64,000 bases of DNA from Limnomonas spitsbergensis (GCA_037349105.1 JAYJMM010000101.1:1302001-1366000), one strand, 5' to 3'. Shown: positions 1-11,112, counted from the stretch's first letter. The notes: generated by a model not told the origin, from the letters alone. A program made the numbers and translations.

Positions 1-59
1 ATTCGCAGTCACACCACATCTGAACCATCCCCCCCACACACCATCTCCATAATCCTGCA

Positions 60-455
60 ATATCCCCCCCCCCATCTCACACCTGTGCTATCCCTCCCCC
101 CCTCCCCATCTCACACCTGCACTATCCCCCCTCCCCCCCTCCCCTCCCCTCCCCATCTCACACCTGCACTACCCCCCTCCCCCTCTCCCCTCCCCATGTC
201 ACACCTGCACTATCCCCCCTTCCCCCCTCCCCTCCCCATCTCACACCTGCACTATCCCCCCCCCCCCCTCCCCTCCCCATCTCACACCTGCACTATCCCC
301 CCTCCCCCCCTCCCCTCCCCAGCTCACACCTGCACTATCCCCCCTCCCTCCCCTCCCCATCTCACACCTGCACTACCCCTCCTCCCCCCCTCCCCTCCCC
401 ATCTCACACCTGCTTTATCCCCCCTCCCCCCCTCCCCTCCCCTCCCCATCTCACA
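60..455. repeat. C-rich minisatellite
   Basis: About nine imperfect tandem units of roughly 40-50 bp, each holding the phrase CATCTCACACCTGCACTAT followed by runs of C broken by single T. One strand is almost pure pyrimidine. The open frame across it (Pro/Ser/His-rich) is a product of the repeat and not a gene. Confidence 0.9.
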
Positions 456-716
456 CCTGGCTGCACTCCAGCAGGACCCTCATCAGTCTTGTATTCCCAA
501 TCAGATTGCTCAGCAGCCCAGGCCTGTGTGAGGGAGCGAGAGTCAAAGAGAGTGAGTGAGTTCAAGAGAATGAGGGAGGGGCGAGGCTGTGAGTGAGAGC
601 ACGTGAGAGAATGAGAGTGAGAGTTGAGAGAGTAAGAGGACGTCGAACACCTCTTTACGTTAAATCTCGGCTAATCTTGAAGAGTCCCGGTAAACTGCTA
701 ATCTGCATGAGTCCTG

Positions 717-983
717 CTAAACTGTAAATCTGCCCCCCCTCTCCTCAAGCATCGCCCTCCATAGATGGAAGATGGCATCGTGGAACATGCCGCACAAGGC
801 TAGTGCGTACAGGTAGATCTTGTCCCCTTGAACCTGAATGATAATCCTACTGAACAGGCCACGCAAATCTGGGTCATTCTTACGTCCATCAAAGACATCA
901 GCATATATTGTCCCCTCAAGCTCAGGATGCCAAACAGGAGGCACACATTTCGGTATCTCTAGGTAAAGACATGTTAAGGTCAA
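717..983 (-). CDS. hypothetical ORF, possible exon
   Basis: An 88-codon open frame of ordinary, non-repetitive composition (segments such as WHPELEGTIYADVFDGRK and IYLYALALCGMFHDAIFHL). I do not recognise the family. No partner exon, promoter or poly(A) signal could be tied to it, and the next kilobase upstream on the - strand is low-complexity sequence. It could be an exon of a broken gene or a chance ORF. Confidence 0.2.
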   Translation of the reverse strand: MTLTCLYLEIPKCVPPVWHPELEGTIYADVFDGRKNDPDLRGLFSRIIIQVQGDKIYLYALALCGMFHDAIFHLWRAMLEERGGRFTV

Positions 984-1724
984 GACTGGTCAGTAGAGGG
1001 ACCTGGACAACAGCCACGGTCTCAGTTTCCTAATTTAGATAGTGGTTGAGAGATGTGAAGGTGAATATCATCTTGTTGCATTCATACACATCACCTGGTG
1101 TTAAGGGTCTAGGTTATAATAGTTTAGGGTTACATCCTAAATCCTTCATCAGAGGGACGGCATCGTTCTGCATGGATGCATATCACATGGTATGTAGGTT
1201 TGATGGTTTGTGGTTAGGGCCTTTAAACCTTAGCTGCTTAACCCTAAATGAGGAGGACGGTATTAAATTGCATGGATACACATCACAAAGCTTGCATGGC
1301 ATCAACAACATGGCCAACATGACCCGGACCAGGTGCATGACGCCACCTGCATGGACTGCTGATGTCACATGCTTACCATGTGGCATGTCAGCCGTGCATG
1401 TGCGTGTCGTGAAGGCGTATCACACGGCATGCATGCCAAAAATGGGGTGGATAGAGTTGCATGGCATTCATGGCATGCATGCATGGCTCCGACCAGATGC
1501 ACCATGCAACATGCATGGCCTGATGATGTCTCATGGACTCATGGACTCATGGACTCATGCATGCCAAACATGGCTGGTGTTGCATGACTTGCCTGGCTCC
1601 GACCGGATGCACCATGCAACCTGCATGGCCTGAGACTCTTGTTTCATGGTCTGTCTACTTGTCTCATTGTCTGTATGCTCATTTCTTTCCGGTGAGGGCA
1701 GTGCCTTGTACACATGCAGGAAGG
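984..1724. other. no gene seen; CATGCATGG-rich sequence
   Basis: This stretch is rich in CATGCATGG words and contains a near-exact direct repeat (about 1486-1522 and 1591-1631) plus ATGGACTC triplication around 1530-1556. The overlapping open frames on both strands are rich in Met, His and Cys because of the repeated word. No coding region is supported. Confidence 0.6.
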
Positions 1725-2165
1725 TACTTCCAGGGGGCATTTGGTGTACTTTTGGATTAAAGGTTCCGTATTTAATATCCACCGATGAAGTAAAGAAAGA
1801 AATAAAGAAAAGTTGTAAATGTTGTTATGATTTACAGGTATGGCACAAGTAATACCGGTAACATGCAGTAGTGTTTCTTTTCTTTTAACTTTTAAAACTA
1901 GATGTGAGGCCGGCCGCCCAACCCTAGAAAACCTGGTGAATTTCAAGCGGCCCCATGTTACTTCCAGGGGGCATTTGGTGTACTTTTGGATTAAAGGCTC
2001 CGTATTTAATATCCACCGATGAAGTAAAGAAAGAAATAAAGAAAAGTTGTAAATGTTGTTATGATTTACAGGTATGGCACAAGTAATACCGGTAACATGC
2101 AGTAGTGTTTCTTTTCTTTTAACTTAACTAGATGTGAGGCCGGTCGCCCAACCCTAGAAAACCTG
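1725..2165. repeat. tandem duplication of about 210 bp
   Basis: Positions 1725-1935 and 1959-2165 are near-identical copies in direct orientation, both running from TACTTCCAGGGGGCAT to CCCTAGAAAACCTG. They differ by a few substitutions and one 4-bp indel, so the duplication is recent. No ORF is conserved between the copies. They sit just upstream of a LINE remnant. Confidence 0.9.
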
Positions 2166-2199
2166 AGACGCTCGACGGAAATTGTGACATTACGGTAAA

Positions 2200-3390
2200 T
2201 GTTTCCCCCGAACCCTCGTACCAAAACAGTTACTGGCTGTTCAGCAGGCCCAGCGAGCCTACCGAGGACACCACTGATACAATGCCCCAGAGCCTTGAAA
2301 ACCTAAGGGGGGCACTCCACACTCACATGCATGAGAGGCGCAGACTGGGGCAGTAGTCCGACACGACTGGCATGTATTTCTAGGGCTGGCAAAAGATAAA
2401 GGCCAAAGCTGATGGTGCAATCAGCAGGCAACATCTTCATGACTCACCCTGCCATCACTCTATCCGAACGGAAGAACACGCTGAAGTGGCGGCATGGGTG
2501 TCTATGGAATAACAAGCTAGCGCAAAGGTACGGCAAAAGCATTAAAGCAACACAGACAAGTGCCCTCTGTGTGGACATCCGGACAGTGCAGGACATATCA
2601 CCGGGGGATGCCAACACCCAGAAATGGGGGAAATGTACTCTGAACGGCACCACCACACGGGACGGATATTGCTAAGGGCCATTTCGAAGGGCAGCATGGG
2701 GGGAGACCTCGTAATGGCTGACCTTGGGTCAGCACACAAATGTGAAAAGGCAGGCGCACCCGTAATTTCGTGCAATAGGGTCCCGAAAGACATGTTGCTA
2801 GGGCTCAATACGAAGCCCGGGGAGAAAAGAAGCTGCGACCCGACATCATGCTTCATTGTCCAGCACAAAGCTAACAAAGCAGACACAACCATCTACCGTA
2901 CATCATTGAGTTCAAATACTACCAGAAATATACCCAACCAGAAAACCAGCTCGTAGCTTGCAAAAATCAGCATGCCATGATCCGCCCATCCTCATCGAGA
3001 AATTCCGTCATGCAAAGTGGATATAGGCGGCAGAGCAACATCAAGCGTGTCCCTGTCTTATTAATCGGGACGTCAGGCACACTCAGTCTATCTCGAGCAC
3101 ACCCTTCAGCCAGAGCATGCAGCAATTGGGCTTGTCCACCTACCACTAGTACATGCGGACAAATGTGCACAGAAAATGCATGTGCAAGCTATTAAATACC
3201 TACATAGCATCGTGCAGACAAGGCGAAGAATTGAAAACTGCCCCACTCGACCTGCTAAAACCGGTGGGAGAACAAATCAGAACCCCAAGCCGCTCAAATC
3301 AATTATGATGTGTGCTCTTTTCTCACGGTTATGGCGCGGATGTCATGTGGCTTCGGCCCAGGCTGCGCTGTTACCTTAACTCTCACGCCC
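2200..3390 (+). mobile_element. LINE (non-LTR retrotransposon) 3' remnant
   Basis: The translation, with several frame breaks, matches the region that follows RNase H in RNase H-bearing LINEs. A segment reading WNNKLAQRYGK leads into a zinc-knuckle-like CPLCGHPDSAGHITGGC (C-x2-C-x7-H-x4-C, starting 2561). After a frame change comes YSERHHHTGRILLRAISKG and GGDLVMADLG. This resembles the zinc-binding tail of LINE reverse transcriptases, where CPLC is followed by a conserved RH. An upstream SYWLF segment (about 2225) resembles SYWPF just after RNase H in the - strand LINE at 35.5-41.6 kb, so the two may be one family. No reverse transcriptase core is left here. It is a 5'-truncated, mutated remnant. 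Confidence 0.6.
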
Positions 3391-4463
3391 CACACATGGC
3401 GTAGCTTTCTTTCTTTCTTTTGAGACGCTAACTCACAAAAGACCGGGTGCGCATAGGGCCCTCGTCGGCAGCTGAGGAAAGGCGAGCAGGAACAGGAAAG
3501 GCAAACGATCAACGAGCACTACTCACACGGCCGCAATAACTCATGCGTGAAAGTTACTAGATTAAGGCCTTAATCGACACCCTTCTAGTTGAAGCACGCT
3601 ACCACCAGAACCCCACCCGAAAGCGGCTGCACACGTTACCACCAAACCGACAAGTAATCAGAGGTGCTGCTGCGCAGCACAAAAAACGGCAGAGCAGTCG
3701 GGTATGTGACTTTTCAGAGGGCTGGCGCAGGTGCGGATGGGGTCATCACCTGGACCCCATGCAAACCCCCTCACCATGTTGAAGGATTTCAAAATATTTG
3801 TCACGACTCTATCGCTGGCTAAGTGCGTGCTTTTAATGATGCGTTTCGAATTGCGCATAGAGAAGCGAAGCTGCAGCTGTCGGCCTGTCGCGTGACACCA
3901 GGGGACAGCGTGACGACACCTTACGTCATCCGCTGTGAGATCTAGCCTTGGTAGCTGAGTTTCTCATTTCTGCACCTCGGTCTTTGAGGTCTGACAGGAA
4001 TAACCTTCATAAATACAGCCGGTTGATTTGCGCTGTAGCGCATAAAGTTTCCGTGACGTTCCAGAAACATCAGGCGGACTGACTGACAGACTGACTGACT
4101 GACGGACTGACGGACGGACGGACGGACGGACGGACGGACGGACGGACGGACGGAAACGGGTGGAAACTGGGGGCATCGCCCCCGCGACCTTCGGCCGCCC
4201 GGGGGGGCTCTGCCGAAAAAACAAAGAAAGAAAGAAATAAAACTACGCCCCGTGGGGGGCGTGAGAGGTAAGGAAACAGCGCAGCCTGGGGTTTGAAAAA
4301 CGGTATCCAACCAACATACAGAAGGAGAGAAGAGCTGACAGGAAGCCAGAAAAGGAGAAGCCTGCCTGGACACTAAGAGGGCAAACTAAGGTCAGAACAA
4401 TCCCGAAGGCATAATCCCCCCACCCACAAATACGAAACTCAGAAACCCAGCAGCCAACCATTA
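3391..4463. other. no gene seen; includes GACG microsatellite
   Basis: Positions 4078-4153 hold a GACT/GACG tetranucleotide array (about 18 units). It is followed by an A-rich AAAGAAAGAAAGAAATAAA stretch (about 4222-4240) that could be a degenerate retroposon tail. Nothing else coding is visible. The last four bases before element B, CTAA at 4464-4467, are its target-site duplication. Confidence 0.6.
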
Positions 4464-4467
4464 CTAA

Positions 4468-4710
4468 TGTCGCACCATAAAGCAGTAAACGTGCCAATAT
4501 GGTAAACTCCGGAATCTCCGGTAAAGGCGCCTTAGAGAAGTGTCCTTCTACTCATAAACACGGTACATTACCGTACACACAGACTCCTTGTACTTCAGAC
4601 AAGAGCTGTTAACTGGCTACTGTAAGGTTCGGCCCTAGCAGGAAGTCTCTCTGCCTAGGGGTAATGTCTGGGTGTCCCTGTCTTGTGGGTACCGCCCCTA
4701 CTACTTCACT
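4468..4710 (-). repeat. element B terminal repeat B2
   Basis: A 243-bp segment that repeats B1 (5372-5614) with only about three differences, near TGTCGCACCATAAA. It forms the outer 3' end of the element and begins at the CTAA target duplication. It holds a GTACATTACCGTAC palindrome. Confidence 0.9.
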
Positions 4711-5369
4711 TTTGTCCCTTTTGAAGGACACTGAGAGCGGGGATGCTCGGGGTTGCGAAGGAACGGCGACGGAAGTGACTTTGTCCGTGGGTTTTGTCGC
4801 CGGACGGACTCAGCTGGAAGCTGGTACGCCGAGAGCTCCTGGTCGGCTTTGCGCCTCCTGGTCTATTTAGGTGAATATCTGCTTGGGACTGCTTGCCTGA
4901 TTAGTCGTCTCCGATGGACGAGTAGTCAGGGATTGGCACCGTAGGTCGCGTGCTCTTCAGGGCGAGCTCCGTAGATGGCGTCGGCTGGGGATGACCAGTG
5001 ATATGGATGGGGCTCGCTTGTCACTTGCTTATGCTATCACCACTTTCCGTGGTGCTAGACTTGACTGAAGTGTAAGGTACTGACTTAGTGGCGAGCTAGG
5101 GCTAGTATCCGTGAGAGCTAGGCCTATACTCTTTACACCATGGAGGCCTGTCCTTCAAAAGGGACAAAAGTAGTAGCTTAGGCAATTGCCGGGATACAGG
5201 GACCCGGCAGGCCCAATTCAGAGTACAGATTATGCTAAATCACCCTGCGTAAGCGGGTTTCTAGGTCTCAGTTCAAATCCGGAGACTCCGCAGATAAGCT
5301 GCGGAGGCTCCGCGGCCGCTAACTGCGGCCTAAACGGTTCTGTCACGTATACGGTAATATACTGTGACA
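4709..5369 (-). repeat. element B terminal repeat A2
   Basis: A direct copy of A1 (11113-11771), 661 versus 659 bp, with about fifteen differences. It overlaps B2 by two bases at the ACTTTTG junction and ends at GTGACA, two bases (gc) before B1. Unlike A2 of element A it keeps both arms of the 22-bp inverted repeat. Confidence 0.9.
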
Positions 5370-5371
5370 GC

Positions 5372-5614
5372 TGTCGCACCATAAAAGAATAAACGTGCCA
5401 ATATGGTAAACTCCGGAATCTCCGGTAAAGGCGCCTTAGAGAAGTGTCCTTCTACTCATAAACACGGTACATTACCGTACACACAGACTCCTTGTACTTC
5501 AGACAAGAGCTGTTAACTGGCTACTGTAAGGTTCGGCCCTAGCAGGAAGTCTCTCTGCCTAGGGGTAATGTCTGGGTGTCCCTGTCTTGTGGGTACCGCC
5601 CCTACTACTTCACT
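5372..5614 (-). repeat. element B internal repeat B1
   Basis: A 243-bp copy of B2. On its inner side it abuts the polypurine tract (5615-5629), and on its outer side it meets A2 across the two bases 5370-5371. In element orientation the junction reads TGTCGCA-type end, GC, TGTCACA-type end, and is nearly palindromic. Confidence 0.9.
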
Positions 5615-5629
5615 CGCCCCCCGCTCCTC
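5615..5629 (-). promoter_or_regulatory. polypurine tract of element B
   Basis: On the - strand this reads GAGGAGCGGGGGGCG and directly precedes B1. The same GAGCGGGGGGCG word precedes B1 in element A (32828-32842). This is the expected position and composition for the primer of plus-strand DNA synthesis. Confidence 0.65.
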
Positions 5630-6854
5630 AGAGTTAAGCCTAAAGGGCATGCGCTGGGAGCCGGAAAAAGGGGTCGGTACTGAAAGAAAGAAACTTCTGG
5701 CAATATGTACACCTCAGAAGATCAAAATATCAAAGCAAATCTGCCGGGTTCAGGCCGTCCCCCGCATCTGCCTGGTTCAGGCTATATACACACATCAGCC
5801 TGGTTCAGGCTGTTTTCAAAGCAAAATCTGTACGCCCAGAACTTGTCAGTTCCCTAACACTGAAGCCTCCTAACATCTGACTGCAATCCAGCCAGTCGGT
5901 AAAAAAAATCCCCTGAAGAAAATCCACTGCAGGAAATGTGCTGCACATCCACACAAGGAAATTCATCAAAGAAAAAATTCACTGAAACCCGTGGCGGACC
6001 CTAGGTCCACCCACGGTTCTGCACACTTGACAAAGGCCTCTGGGACCCTGATCTCTCTCCTGCCTGATCGGGGCACACAGAATCCGGTACCGTCACCAGT
6101 GTCATGCTTGGTTGCAGGCAATAAAGGGTCAGAACCCATCAGAAACCCTCAGCAACCATCAGAAACCATCAGAAATCATCAGAAACCATCAGAAGTCAGA
6201 ATCTTTAAACTTCTGGAAAATATGTACGTAGAAGCTCAAATCGTCTTAGCAAATCTGCCTGGTTCAGGCCTTCTTCAATCAGAACTAAAAAAAATCCACC
6301 GAATCTCAGCTGACGCGCAATGCGCAGAATCCTACAAATCCAGGCTGTTCAGCCCACTACTGGCTAGCAAACAGAGAAATTTTCAAAGTTATCAGGTTAA
6401 GCTAAGAACAACCGCTGCTCTCGCCCCACTGCGCCATAGCCGCCTGGTCTTCAATGGCCACAGGAAATGTGCGCCGTAGCAGCGTGATCCGCCCCCTGCT
6501 GTGTTATCATCGCCCGAGTTGACTAATTCTCCTCGCTCATCATCTTCATAACATATGTACTACCGTAGCCTTGCTGCTACGGTGGTTGAGAAACAAATTT
6601 TCACTATGTTGCTGCGATAGCTTTAACTCCAATCCTGAATCTTCCGTCTTCGGTCCGCTGGCTGCCGGCCCACTGCCTGCCGGGTACTAGGACAAGCCGC
6701 GCTGCGTCTGCATTTTCTGCTCTGTAGGCGCCTGCCCGCTCCTTGCCAGTTACGGCGTGGGTAACGTCACGTGCTCAGCGGCCTTGTCGCTCTGGGCTCG
6801 GCCTCAGGTCTCGGTAAGCTCCGCAAGGGCTGACTCCTCCTCTTTGTTGGAAGC
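5630..6854 (-). other. element B 3' noncoding region
   Basis: This region matches the 3' noncoding part of element A in several blocks, including CCTGGTTCAGGC repeats, the CTACCGTAGC block near 6550 and CAGCCCACTACTGGCTAGC. It holds a short AACCATCAGA tandem array (about 6135-6200). It has no pol remnant, so the internal deletion that removed pol lies at or near the end of gag. Confidence 0.6.
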
Positions 6855-8660
6855 CTAGCGCCACCTTGGCCCATCTATGGACCGCTCGCTGGGTGACATT
6901 GGCTTCTCTTCATCCAAGGAATATCTTTCTCCAAAAAGTCTCTCCCTCCAAGAAGCCTCTCGCGCCTCCTCCTCCTCATCCGCCTCTTCCTCCTCTTCCG
7001 TTTCATTCTCCTCTTCTGCCTCTTCCATCTCATTCTCCTCTTCTGCCGCATGCCTGTGATCTGTGACAAACAGGTCCCCCATTTCCAGGGCGAACTTCTC
7101 CCACAGCACCACCTGCTGCGTCAGCACAGTGATCTGCTCCTCATCGGTCATGCACAAGTACCCTGGCACAGTGATCACGAACTTGCTCAGCTTGACCCTG
7201 GTGGCCACTGGCAGCCCTTCATAGAACATGTGCGAGACCGAGTGCCTTCTGCCAAAGTAGTCCACTGCATCCCTGGAGATATGTAGCAACTCTGCTGTGG
7301 ACAGGACTCTGTGCGCAAACGCCTCTACTGTCTCCTCTGGCTTGACCTCTGGATCCAAAGTGGTCTTGACTCCCAGCTTGATGTTGGTGATCGCGGATCT
7401 CTCATCCGAGGTCGGCTTTCCCACTTCCGCCTGAACCACCTTGATCCACAAAGTGAGCAGCGAGACCTCGCAACACTGCTCCTCTGCTGGGGCGATCCAC
7501 TGCTGCCTGATCCGTTCCACTTCTCTGGCAATTCTGTTTCCTGCATGGGGCGCCGCCCTGATGGCTGCCATCAGCGGCCCCACGCTAGCTGGCTTGCTGT
7601 CCCAAAGCTTGACCAGCGACTTGATCAGCAGTGTCATAGCTGACGGCGACTGGCACGATCCAGCTATTTCTCCGGCCACCACAGCCAGCGCTGGCTGGTC
7701 ATCTGACATTGCCAGCCTGTTGTGCGATCCCCAGTATCCACACGCCTGGCAATATTTCTTGGCTGCAACTGCGCCTGGGTGCGACATATCCAGGACTGGC
7801 ACGTTGCCTTGGATGGCTGGGATATTGGTGACCTTGGCCACCCCTGTCAGCTGCAGGACCATCTGTTGCTGCAGCTGCAGGGTCACTCTCGCCTGCTCCC
7901 TGTCGATTCTCTTCATTTCTTGGTCGCTGGACTCCTGCCTGGTTCTTGGCCTGCGCCTGTCCGCTCCCCTTGGCTCTGAATCCGCTGATTCTGAGCGCGA
8001 TCCATATCCACCTCCTCTGCCTCCTGATGGACTGCGACCTGGATAGTATCTGTCGAATCTGTTGTCATTGTCCTCCCGATCTTCCCGTGATGGCTGTCTG
8101 CCTGCTCTTCCTGCGGCGCTTCTACTCCCGTCGCGCGGCTGCCTCCCGGTCTTACTTCTGCCTGGTCTGTCGCCCGACCCGGGCCTCCAAGGATGTGCTC
8201 TGCCCGGTCCTGCCTGCCCTCTGGGCGGCTCCCGGCTTTGCCGATACTGCTGTGCTCCCCTGCTGCATTCATCTGTTCCCCTGGGTGGCTCCTGGCTTTG
8301 CTGCCTTGGCTGTTCCCAGCTGTCTGCCTGCCCCCTGGGCGGCTCCTGGCCTTGCCGATTTGGCTGTTCCCAGCTGTCTGCCTGCCCCCTGGGCGGCTCC
8401 TGGCTTTGCCGGTACTGCTGTTCTTCACCGCTTGCTTGCCCCCTGGGCTGCCCTTGATTCTGCCTTCCTGGCTGCGTCCCTCCTGTGTAATTCCTGGCGT
8501 AGGATGAATCAGATTGCGTTTCCCCTCTGGTTTCCTGCCTTCTTGGTCCACTGCTGCGCTCCTCTGGTTGCTGCACAGCTGTTTCATACCCTTCCCACTC
8601 TTGATCCTCCACTTCTTCATCCTCGGGTTCAGATCCAGGCTCCTCCTGATCTCCTTTCAC
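6855..8660 (-). CDS. gag: element B Gag
   Basis: A 601-aa capsid-type protein. Residues 1-190 are low-complexity and rich in Q, G, R and E, with repeats such as QEPPRGQADSWEQP. From about residue 240 it aligns closely with the Gag core in element A (ALSDD/AMSDD, AVVAGEIAGSCQSPSA, LVKLWDSKPASVGPL, GVKTTLDP, TVPGYL), ending at EKFALEMGDLF. After that point element A continues into a zinc knuckle, whereas here a Glu-rich tail and a stop follow, so the CCHC knuckle is missing. The reading frame starts inside the 3' end of ORF1 (ATGA overlap at 8657-8660). Comparison with element A suggests the upstream part of Gag now lies in another frame, so this copy may be frameshifted. Confidence 0.8.
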   Translation of the reverse strand: MKGDQEEPGSEPEDEEVEDQEWEGYETAVQQPEERSSGPRRQETRGETQSDSSYARNYTGGTQPGRQNQGQPRGQASGEEQQYRQSQEPPRGQADSWEQPNRQGQEPPRGQADSWEQPRQQSQEPPRGTDECSRGAQQYRQSREPPRGQAGPGRAHPWRPGSGDRPGRSKTGRQPRDGSRSAAGRAGRQPSREDREDNDNRFDRYYPGRSPSGGRGGGYGSRSESADSEPRGADRRRPRTRQESSDQEMKRIDREQARVTLQLQQQMVLQLTGVAKVTNIPAIQGNVPVLDMSHPGAVAAKKYCQACGYWGSHNRLAMSDDQPALAVVAGEIAGSCQSPSAMTLLIKSLVKLWDSKPASVGPLMAAIRAAPHAGNRIAREVERIRQQWIAPAEEQCCEVSLLTLWIKVVQAEVGKPTSDERSAITNIKLGVKTTLDPEVKPEETVEAFAHRVLSTAELLHISRDAVDYFGRRHSVSHMFYEGLPVATRVKLSKFVITVPGYLCMTDEEQITVLTQQVVLWEKFALEMGDLFVTDHRHAAEEENEMEEAEEENETEEEEEADEEEEAREASWRERLFGERYSLDEEKPMSPSERSIDGPRWR

Positions 8661-10174
8661 CCCATTGCCCCACTCATCTGCGAAGGCCTTAACGGCCTAC
8701 GCTTCATTATCCTCAGTTGCCTGGTCATTCTCATCTGCCAGGCAATCCCTGACTGCCTGGCCATTCCTTTGAGCTTCTGCTGGTAGTTCATCACATTTTC
8801 CCTCAGCATGTGTATGGGGATATCCAGCTCCATTGACCCCTCACGATTCTCTGCCGCAACAGGCTTGGGTGAGTGTTCTCTGGGTTCCCCATGGGCACTG
8901 CCCTGGCTGGTTGGGCTTGTTTCCCTTGTGCCCGGGATCGCCTGCCTTGCCCCTTCAGTTGGGCCTTGCACGGCCAACCCCTCTGGCAGGTTGCCTGCAT
9001 GGCCCCCCTTCAGTCCTGAGGCCTCGACCTGGGACTGGCTAGGGCCGTCGGCAGCTGTAGGCATACCTGCCACACCCTTGGGCGCCCCCAGCCATATGAT
9101 GGCCTGCTGGGCCGCCCCTGGTTCCGGTGTTGCCACCTGGCCCCCTCCTGGAGCTGCTGCCACCAGGGGTGTGAAAGGCCCATCCTCTTCTGGCTGGTGC
9201 ATCTGCACCAGCACCGGCGCCTGCCTGTGCACTTGGGCCTCAATCTCCCTTGATTCTGCTGGTTCCTTGGCCACCTGCTGGTTCAGCTTCTGCTCCCACA
9301 AATGCAGGTGGCCCGGCTCGCAGCCACCGGCCACCACAGGTGTCACAGGGGCTGCCTCCCTCTGCAAGCACAGCCGCGTCGCCTGCACCTGCAGTTGGCC
9401 CGGCTCGCAGCCACCGGCCACCACAGGTGTCACAGGGGCTGCCTCCTGATCCTGTTTATCCTGCTCTGGGACGACCCCAAACCTCACATAATCATCAGCC
9501 TCGCTTGCCCTGCGCGGGCCAGGCCTGTGCTCAGCCCTTCCTGTCGGATCACTGCTGATCAGGCGCAGCTGCTCGCTAGCTACCGGGCTATCCTGCCTTG
9601 GTGGCCAGGCACTTCCTGCCTGGAAACAGCTGATCAGGTGCAGCTGCTCGCTAGCTACTGGGCTATCCCGCCTGGGTGAAAAGGCCCTCCCCCAGGCCTG
9701 CTGTAGGTCCCTGGGGCTTGGCTCACTGTCACTGCTGAGGATATCAATCATGGACCAGCCGCTGGGGGTTACCTGACCTCCTGGCTGCTTCACACGCCGG
9801 GTCACTGCCTCCAAGGGTGTGCACTGCTGACGCACAGCCAGGCTCCTTAACCTCACCTGCTCCGGATCATTCTGGTCATCCCCATGGACTTCTGTCCAGT
9901 ACAGATCCTGCTCTCCTTGCAACGCAGGGAATTCTTCTGTTAAGGTGATTACCGCGTCACACGCAACTTTCCACACTCCAGCGATCCACTGTCCTAGCAT
10001 GTTCCACCCTATTGGCTGAGCCAGATCCTCCTTCCCTTTTACTGGGGGCCATTTCGCAGTGGCGTCTTTTGCTCTACCCACCGCCTGCAGATCTGCAGGT
10101 TTCCTGATCACCTGACCTCCACCACGGGGCATCGTACCGTTCTCTTTTTTAACGCACTGCGCAGCACTTGCCAC
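8657..10174 (-). CDS. element B ORF1, Gag N-terminal region
   Basis: A 505-aa open frame, rich in P, A, G, Q and E. A segment near residue 50 (QPIGWNMLGQWIAGVWK) resembles LIGWKGILQWATDLWK at the start of the large ORF of element A, so ORF1 corresponds to the N-terminal part of that Gag plus an expanded linker. An APVTPVVAGGCEPG segment occurs twice. The last residues run in a different frame from element A, and the conserved KAFADEW sequence is out of frame with ORF1, which indicates a frame change shortly before 8660. No enzymatic motif is visible. Confidence 0.55.
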   Translation of the reverse strand: MASAAQCVKKENGTMPRGGGQVIRKPADLQAVGRAKDATAKWPPVKGKEDLAQPIGWNMLGQWIAGVWKVACDAVITLTEEFPALQGEQDLYWTEVHGDDQNDPEQVRLRSLAVRQQCTPLEAVTRRVKQPGGQVTPSGWSMIDILSSDSEPSPRDLQQAWGRAFSPRRDSPVASEQLHLISCFQAGSAWPPRQDSPVASEQLRLISSDPTGRAEHRPGPRRASEADDYVRFGVVPEQDKQDQEAAPVTPVVAGGCEPGQLQVQATRLCLQREAAPVTPVVAGGCEPGHLHLWEQKLNQQVAKEPAESREIEAQVHRQAPVLVQMHQPEEDGPFTPLVAAAPGGGQVATPEPGAAQQAIIWLGAPKGVAGMPTAADGPSQSQVEASGLKGGHAGNLPEGLAVQGPTEGARQAIPGTRETSPTSQGSAHGEPREHSPKPVAAENREGSMELDIPIHMLRENVMNYQQKLKGMARQSGIAWQMRMTRQLRIMKRRPLRPSQMSGAMG

Positions 10175-10280
10175 TCTCAGCAGCCTCTTCTGCGTTGCGT
10201 ATTCTGGCCCACTGCCTAGGTCTCTGCGTCCCTTTCTATTGGCTCATGGGATTAAGCTGGGTAGGCCTCGCCTTTCTGCT

Positions 10281-10557
10281 TTTCTGCTCACTAATTTTAA
10301 TCTGGCGGAATCCTCCTTCGCCCTCTTTTCTGCTCGCTAATTTTAATCTGGCGGAATCCTCCTTCGCCCTCTTTTCTGCTCGCTAATTTTAATCTGGCGG
10401 AATCCTCCTTCGCCCTCTTTTCTGCTCGCTAATTTTAATCTGGCGGAATCCTCCTTCGCCCTCTTTTCTGCTCGCTAATTTTAATCTGGCGGAATCCTCC
10501 TTCGCCCTTTCTTCTGCTTGCTGATTTTTAATCTGGCGGAACCCTCCTTCGCCCTTT
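10281..10557 (-). repeat. 45-bp tandem repeat in element B leader
   Basis: About six copies of a 45-bp unit containing CTAATTTTAATCTGGCGGA and TCCTCCTTCGCCC. Element A carries a single matching unit at about 16115-16160, so the array is an expansion specific to element B. It lies in the leader between the primer site and ORF1. Confidence 0.9.
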
Positions 10558-11094
10558 TTAGTACTTCCCACCTTTGCTGGCTGGGCTGTTTCTAGATGGC
10601 ACACGTCCCGCGTGGATGTCTCGCGTCCTACGCGGAGGTATCCTCTTGCGTAGTGTCCGTTCAGCTCTGCGGTCCTGCGGGGATCCTTTGGTACACCCAC
10701 AAAATTTCAAACCTGGATGTTCTATCCACAAGTTCACTTCTGTCAATGATGAAAGATTGGATCCACCTGATCTCAATCTGCAGTCATACAGGTAATTATC
10801 TGCTGGATAAATCTCCAGCCAGATCTTCAAGCCTCTCCTGGACTCAACACTAAGCTGCCACGCTCAATGAACAGGGAATCAAGCTGGGTTTATAACTCCA
10901 CAACTGGATCTTCGAGCTTCTCCCCAAGGCTCTTCACAGCTGGAGTTTGCAAGATCTAATTTGGCACGAAAAGCCCAAGCAGAACGCAGCGACAGAGGTG
11001 CTTTTTCAAGTTGTCCAAGGCGAACAATTCAAAAAAATATTCCAGGTCAGACAAGCTTAGCTTCCCTCAGCAAGGAACTCGTTGGCAAGCAGCT

Positions 11095-11112
11095 GATCAG
11101 GCTGCAATACCA
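11095..11112 (-). promoter_or_regulatory. putative primer binding site, element B
   Basis: Directly inside A1 the - strand reads TGGTATTGCAGCCTGATC. TGG immediately after a 5' terminal repeat is the usual start of a tRNA primer site (pairing with CCA). Element A has TGG at the same place, followed by the shared AGCCTGATCAGCT. I could not match it to a particular tRNA. Confidence 0.45.

Noticed and set aside
8062..9679. Leu/Pro/Cys-rich + strand ORFs opposite gag of element B
   Set aside because: They are the antisense of the Gln/Gly/Arg-rich Gag and show no domain of their own.
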